64,000 nt of DNA, from NCBI GenBank assembly GCA_030432295.1, contig JAUIHI010000010.1:1-64000 (forward strand), read 5' to 3'. Of this stretch, positions 61,967 to 64,000 are shown one piece after another. Under the pieces are notes generated by a model. The model was not told where the DNA came from and did not search any database. It saw only the letters and a list, made by a program, of their open reading frames with translations. A program made the position numbers and the translations under genes. Numbering within the stretch: the stretch's first letter is position 1; each line of letters starts with the position of its first letter. This DNA comes from Anaerolineae bacterium. Its GTDB lineage: Bacteria > Chloroflexota > Anaerolineae > Caldilineales > Caldilineaceae.

Positions 61967-63115
61967 CTACACTTGCGCCACCAATGAACTGTCCGCAAGC
62001 AGTGGGTCCTCTTCACAGATGGGTTCCATCTCGGCGTGAAGGGCGACCACTGGTTGTGCGTCATCCGCCTCTTCCAGTGTGACTAGCCACATGTGCTGGG
62101 CGATGACCTGAATGGCCCCGGCAATGGGGATGGCGAAGAGCGCACCGACAATACCGTTCAGTGTGCCGCCTGCGATAATCGCAATGATCACCACCAGTGG
62201 GTTGAGTCCCACATTGGCCGACATAATTTTGGGAACCAGAACGTTATTTTCCAGTATCTGAATAATTGCATAAAGGAGCACCACCAACAGAGCCGTGACC
62301 GGTGAAATCAGCAGTCCAATCAGCACAGCGGGAATCGCACCCAGCAGCGGGCCAACCAGCGGTATCGCTTCCATCAGCCCAGCGATGACAGCGAGAGCCA
62401 GCGCGTTGGGCACGTGCAGAAGGAGCAGACCGACATAGGAAATGGCTCCAACTATCAGCATCAGTATGACCTGGCCGCGCAGATAGGCCCCCAGGCGCGT
62501 TTCGATGTCATTCCACAGCGCCCTCAATTGAAGGCGATTTCCCGAGGGTGTCAGCTTCAGGAACAGGTCCAGAGATTCGGCGCGGGCGGTTAGCCAGTAG
62601 AATGCCAACACGAGAAGCAGACCGAATTTTCCCAGAAAAGCGGCCAACTGCTGGGTGAGGGGCCAGGCCTGTTTTCCTACTTCGTCACTGGTGGTGTTGA
62701 TCGTTTCCACCAGCTCCGGTGTCACCCGGACCATCGGCAACAGGTTGCGGAACTGTCCCCATTTGATGATTGTCAAACGCAGGTCATAGATGATGGATGA
62801 AAGCTGGGATGTCAGGAAATCCTTTTCCATTACCTGAGAGAGCAGATTCACCATTGGGGGCACCGAGACCACCAGCAATCCGATGACACTGAAGATAAGT
62901 GCAATATATGTAAGCAGGATGGCTGCGGAACAGTTTACACCCCGCATTGTCAACTGGTTGACGATGGGCTGGATGGCCGAGGAGAAGATGATAGCGCCGA
63001 AGAGGATGAGCAAAATCTCGCTGAGGAGGTAGGCCCCGTAGAGGGTGAGCAGCGCGATGGCTACCACTAGGGTGGTCACGAAAGCATTCTTGGGTGAAAT
63101 GGATAGTTCGTGCAT
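61967..63115 (-). CDS. AI-2E/PerM-family transporter
   Basis: 382 residues with about eight hydrophobic segments in the AI-2E family arrangement. Seen: LLSEILLILFGAIIFSSAIQ, VINQL-like IVNQLTMRGVN, the central LGAYLRGQVILMLIVGAISY and the C-terminal LEAIPLVGPLLGAIPAVLIG-type motif (LMEAIPLVGPLLGAIPAVLI), then ENNVLVPKIMSANVGLNPLV. Members export or exchange small solutes or ions (TqsA, Na+/H+ antiporters). The last 30 residues form an acidic cytoplasmic tail. Probably co-transcribed with the BrkB gene. Confidence 0.92.
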   Translation of the reverse strand: MHELSISPKNAFVTTLVVAIALLTLYGAYLLSEILLILFGAIIFSSAIQPIVNQLTMRGVNCSAAILLTYIALIFSVIGLLVVSVPPMVNLLSQVMEKDFLTSQLSSIIYDLRLTIIKWGQFRNLLPMVRVTPELVETINTTSDEVGKQAWPLTQQLAAFLGKFGLLLVLAFYWLTARAESLDLFLKLTPSGNRLQLRALWNDIETRLGAYLRGQVILMLIVGAISYVGLLLLHVPNALALAVIAGLMEAIPLVGPLLGAIPAVLIGLLISPVTALLVVLLYAIIQILENNVLVPKIMSANVGLNPLVVIIAIIAGGTLNGIVGALFAIPIAGAIQVIAQHMWLVTLEEADDAQPVVALHAEMEPICEEDPLLADSSLVAQV

Positions 63116-63159
63116 CTTTCTGATCCTTCTCGCTGGCTTCTGCAGGGCTGATACAAAGG

Positions 63160-63194
63160 GTCCCAGCGTCGAGCGGATAGCTCGACGCTGGGAC
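63160..63194. terminator. perfect 15-bp hairpin
   Basis: gtcccagcgtcgagc (63160-63174) with gctcgacgctgggac (63180-63194), 5-base loop, TTTT on the plus side and CCCTTTG on the minus side. Likely ends the PRC-barrel transcript or attenuates read-through to the AI-2E gene. Confidence 0.65.
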
Positions 63195-63261
63195 TTTTAC
63201 AGAAGGGTGTAGTTCGGCCACACCCATCTGGGGTTTTGCAAATGGTTCGGAACAGTAGCCC

Positions 63262-63639
63262 TTATGCCATCATTGGCTCGTACCAGTAGGGGCCATATCC
63301 GTAGTGGCGGTAGACATCGGCCAGCCAAGTGTCGTCATCTTCGGTGGTCTCCGGCCAGTGGTCTTTGTCGAAGCCGGGAGCGTTTTCCAATGTCTCTTTG
63401 TCCACATTCAGAACCAGGGCGTGGTTTTCGGTGTCTACGCTGAAGGCTTGCCACGGGATGGCGAAGAGCTTGTCGCCCAGGCCCAGGAAGCCGCCAAAGG
63501 AAAGGACTGCATAGCTGATGGTTCCGCTGTTGACGTCCAGCATCAATTCCTTCAACTCGCCCAGATCTTCACCGGATGTGTTGTGGATCGGGTCACCGAT
63601 CAGTGTGGTTGCTGAGATAATTCGGGGATTCTTGTTCAT
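63262..63639 (-). CDS. PRC-barrel domain protein
   Basis: 125 residues. PRC-barrel text: ISATTLIGDPIHNTSGEDLG then ELKELMLDVNSGTISYAVLS and GGFLGLGDKLFAIPWQAFSV, with a C-terminal Trp/Tyr-rich stretch (LADVYRHYGYGPYWYEPMMA). Stand-alone PRC-barrel proteins of this type are common in stress gene sets together with CsbD proteins. The neighbour here is such a protein, so a stress-related role is plausible but unproven. Confidence 0.9.
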   Translation of the reverse strand: MNKNPRIISATTLIGDPIHNTSGEDLGELKELMLDVNSGTISYAVLSFGGFLGLGDKLFAIPWQAFSVDTENHALVLNVDKETLENAPGFDKDHWPETTEDDDTWLADVYRHYGYGPYWYEPMMA

Positions 63640-63666
63640 ACAATTTACTCCTTTTGGGAATGCAGT

Positions 63667-63716
63667 ACGTGAAGCGTCAGTCTGGGTGTGAAGCCTATTG
63701 GACTAACGCTTCACGT
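63667..63716. terminator. hairpin between CsbD and PRC genes
   Basis: acgtgaagcgt (63667-63677) pairs with acgcttcacgt (63706-63716). No T run. It may separate the two transcripts. Confidence 0.5.
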
Positions 63717-63773
63717 CTGCGTTCGATAGGTCACGCCAGAGGCGTGGACTTGTCACTATTGGTGGGGCTGGCT

Positions 63774-63986
63774 CTACCGGACTTTGCCAGCCATCGTGTG
63801 CACGAAGTCGTCGTACTCGGTCTGGGCCTTCTCACGGCTATAGCCATACTTCTCTTGCAGCTTGCCGATCATCTGCTCGCGCTCGCCGTCGATCTGGTCC
63901 AGTTCGTCGTTGGTGAGTTCGCCCCACCGCTCCTGGATGTTGCCTTTGAACTGCCGCCATTTGCCCTTCAATACGTCCTCGTTCAT
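63774..63986 (-). CDS. CsbD-family stress protein
   Basis: 70 residues with the CsbD signature LKGKWRQFKGNIQERWGELT followed by NDELDQIDGEREQMIGKLQE and KYGYSREKAQTEYDDFV. CsbD/YjbJ proteins are small, hydrophilic, helical proteins induced by general stress. An 11-bp hairpin follows it. Confidence 0.95.
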   Translation of the reverse strand: MNEDVLKGKWRQFKGNIQERWGELTNDELDQIDGEREQMIGKLQEKYGYSREKAQTEYDDFVHTMAGKVR

Positions 63987-64000
63987 ACTTGCTCCATTCT

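Overview
The window looks like chromosome of a free-living, GC-rich bacterium, most likely Chloroflexota (Anaerolineae/Caldilineae). This is inferred from the mix of a UPF0182 membrane giant, a BTAD/SARP-NTPase regulator, sugar ABC systems with lipoprotein binding proteins, a fused PyrF-PyrE, a tungsten/molybdenum aldehyde:ferredoxin oxidoreductase and orphan eCIS-type (DUF4157) proteins. No rRNA, insertion sequence, prophage or CRISPR array was seen. Coding density is high and intergenic gaps are unusually rich in palindromic repeats.

Layout. 0.2-8.6 kb: acetyltransferase, UPF0182 protein, nucleotidyltransferase-like protein, glycosyltransferase, PHP phosphoesterase, tRNA m1A methyltransferase. 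8.6-14.7 kb: a strongly promoted lipoprotein, YbaK deacylase, SIS sugar isomerase, hotdog thioesterase, DUF1294 protein, Gfo/Idh oxidoreductase and a methyltransferase broken by an in-frame stop. 14.8-19.8 kb: a B12 unit with sigma70 promoter, cobalamin riboswitch, intrinsic terminator, BtuF/BtuC/BtuD-like importer, PduO-type adenosyltransferase and 2Fe-2S ferredoxin. 19.9-26.5 kb: enolase-superfamily dehydratase, giant BTAD/SARP regulator, a membrane-anchored protein of unknown function and a decayed fragment of the same family. 26.5-36.7 kb: two complete sugar ABC transporters flanking a TPP enzyme and a D-2-hydroxyacid dehydrogenase. 36.8-42.7 kb: PyrF-PyrE fusion, a TerB-N-like protein, a VOC protein, and the molybdopterin genes moeA, moaC and a moaD-moaE fusion. 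42.9-44.4 kb: rnpB and six tRNA genes. 44.4-49.3 kb: PatB/MalY aminotransferase, aldehyde:ferredoxin oxidoreductase (a likely user of the pterin cofactor made just upstream) and a DAO-type oxidase. 49.4-55.5 kb: the most unusual region. 55.7-64 kb: MiaB, LysM/carbohydrate-binding protein, a second member of the unknown membrane family, and BrkB, AI-2E, PRC-barrel and CsbD proteins.

The standout system is at 49.4-55.5 kb. Two large proteins share a nearly identical N-terminal leader of about 120 residues typical of extracellular contractile injection system (eCIS) associated proteins, then diverge. The first carries a DUF4157 HELTH motif, three CxCxxC repeats and a C-terminal HYLQD...GH module. 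The second lacks DUF4157 and ends in a barnase-family ribonuclease domain. It is followed at once by a gene whose product reads as a barstar-like inhibitor. This looks like a modular effector set with a dedicated immunity gene, but no eCIS structural gene is in view.

A second theme runs through the whole window: gaps are filled with inverted pairs of short-period sequence (for example repeated tattggg, gattggtt, cgcaaag or cggataaatctg words). At least two coding sequences, miaB and pyrF-pyrE, seem to have absorbed such sequence in frame, and moeA ends inside one.
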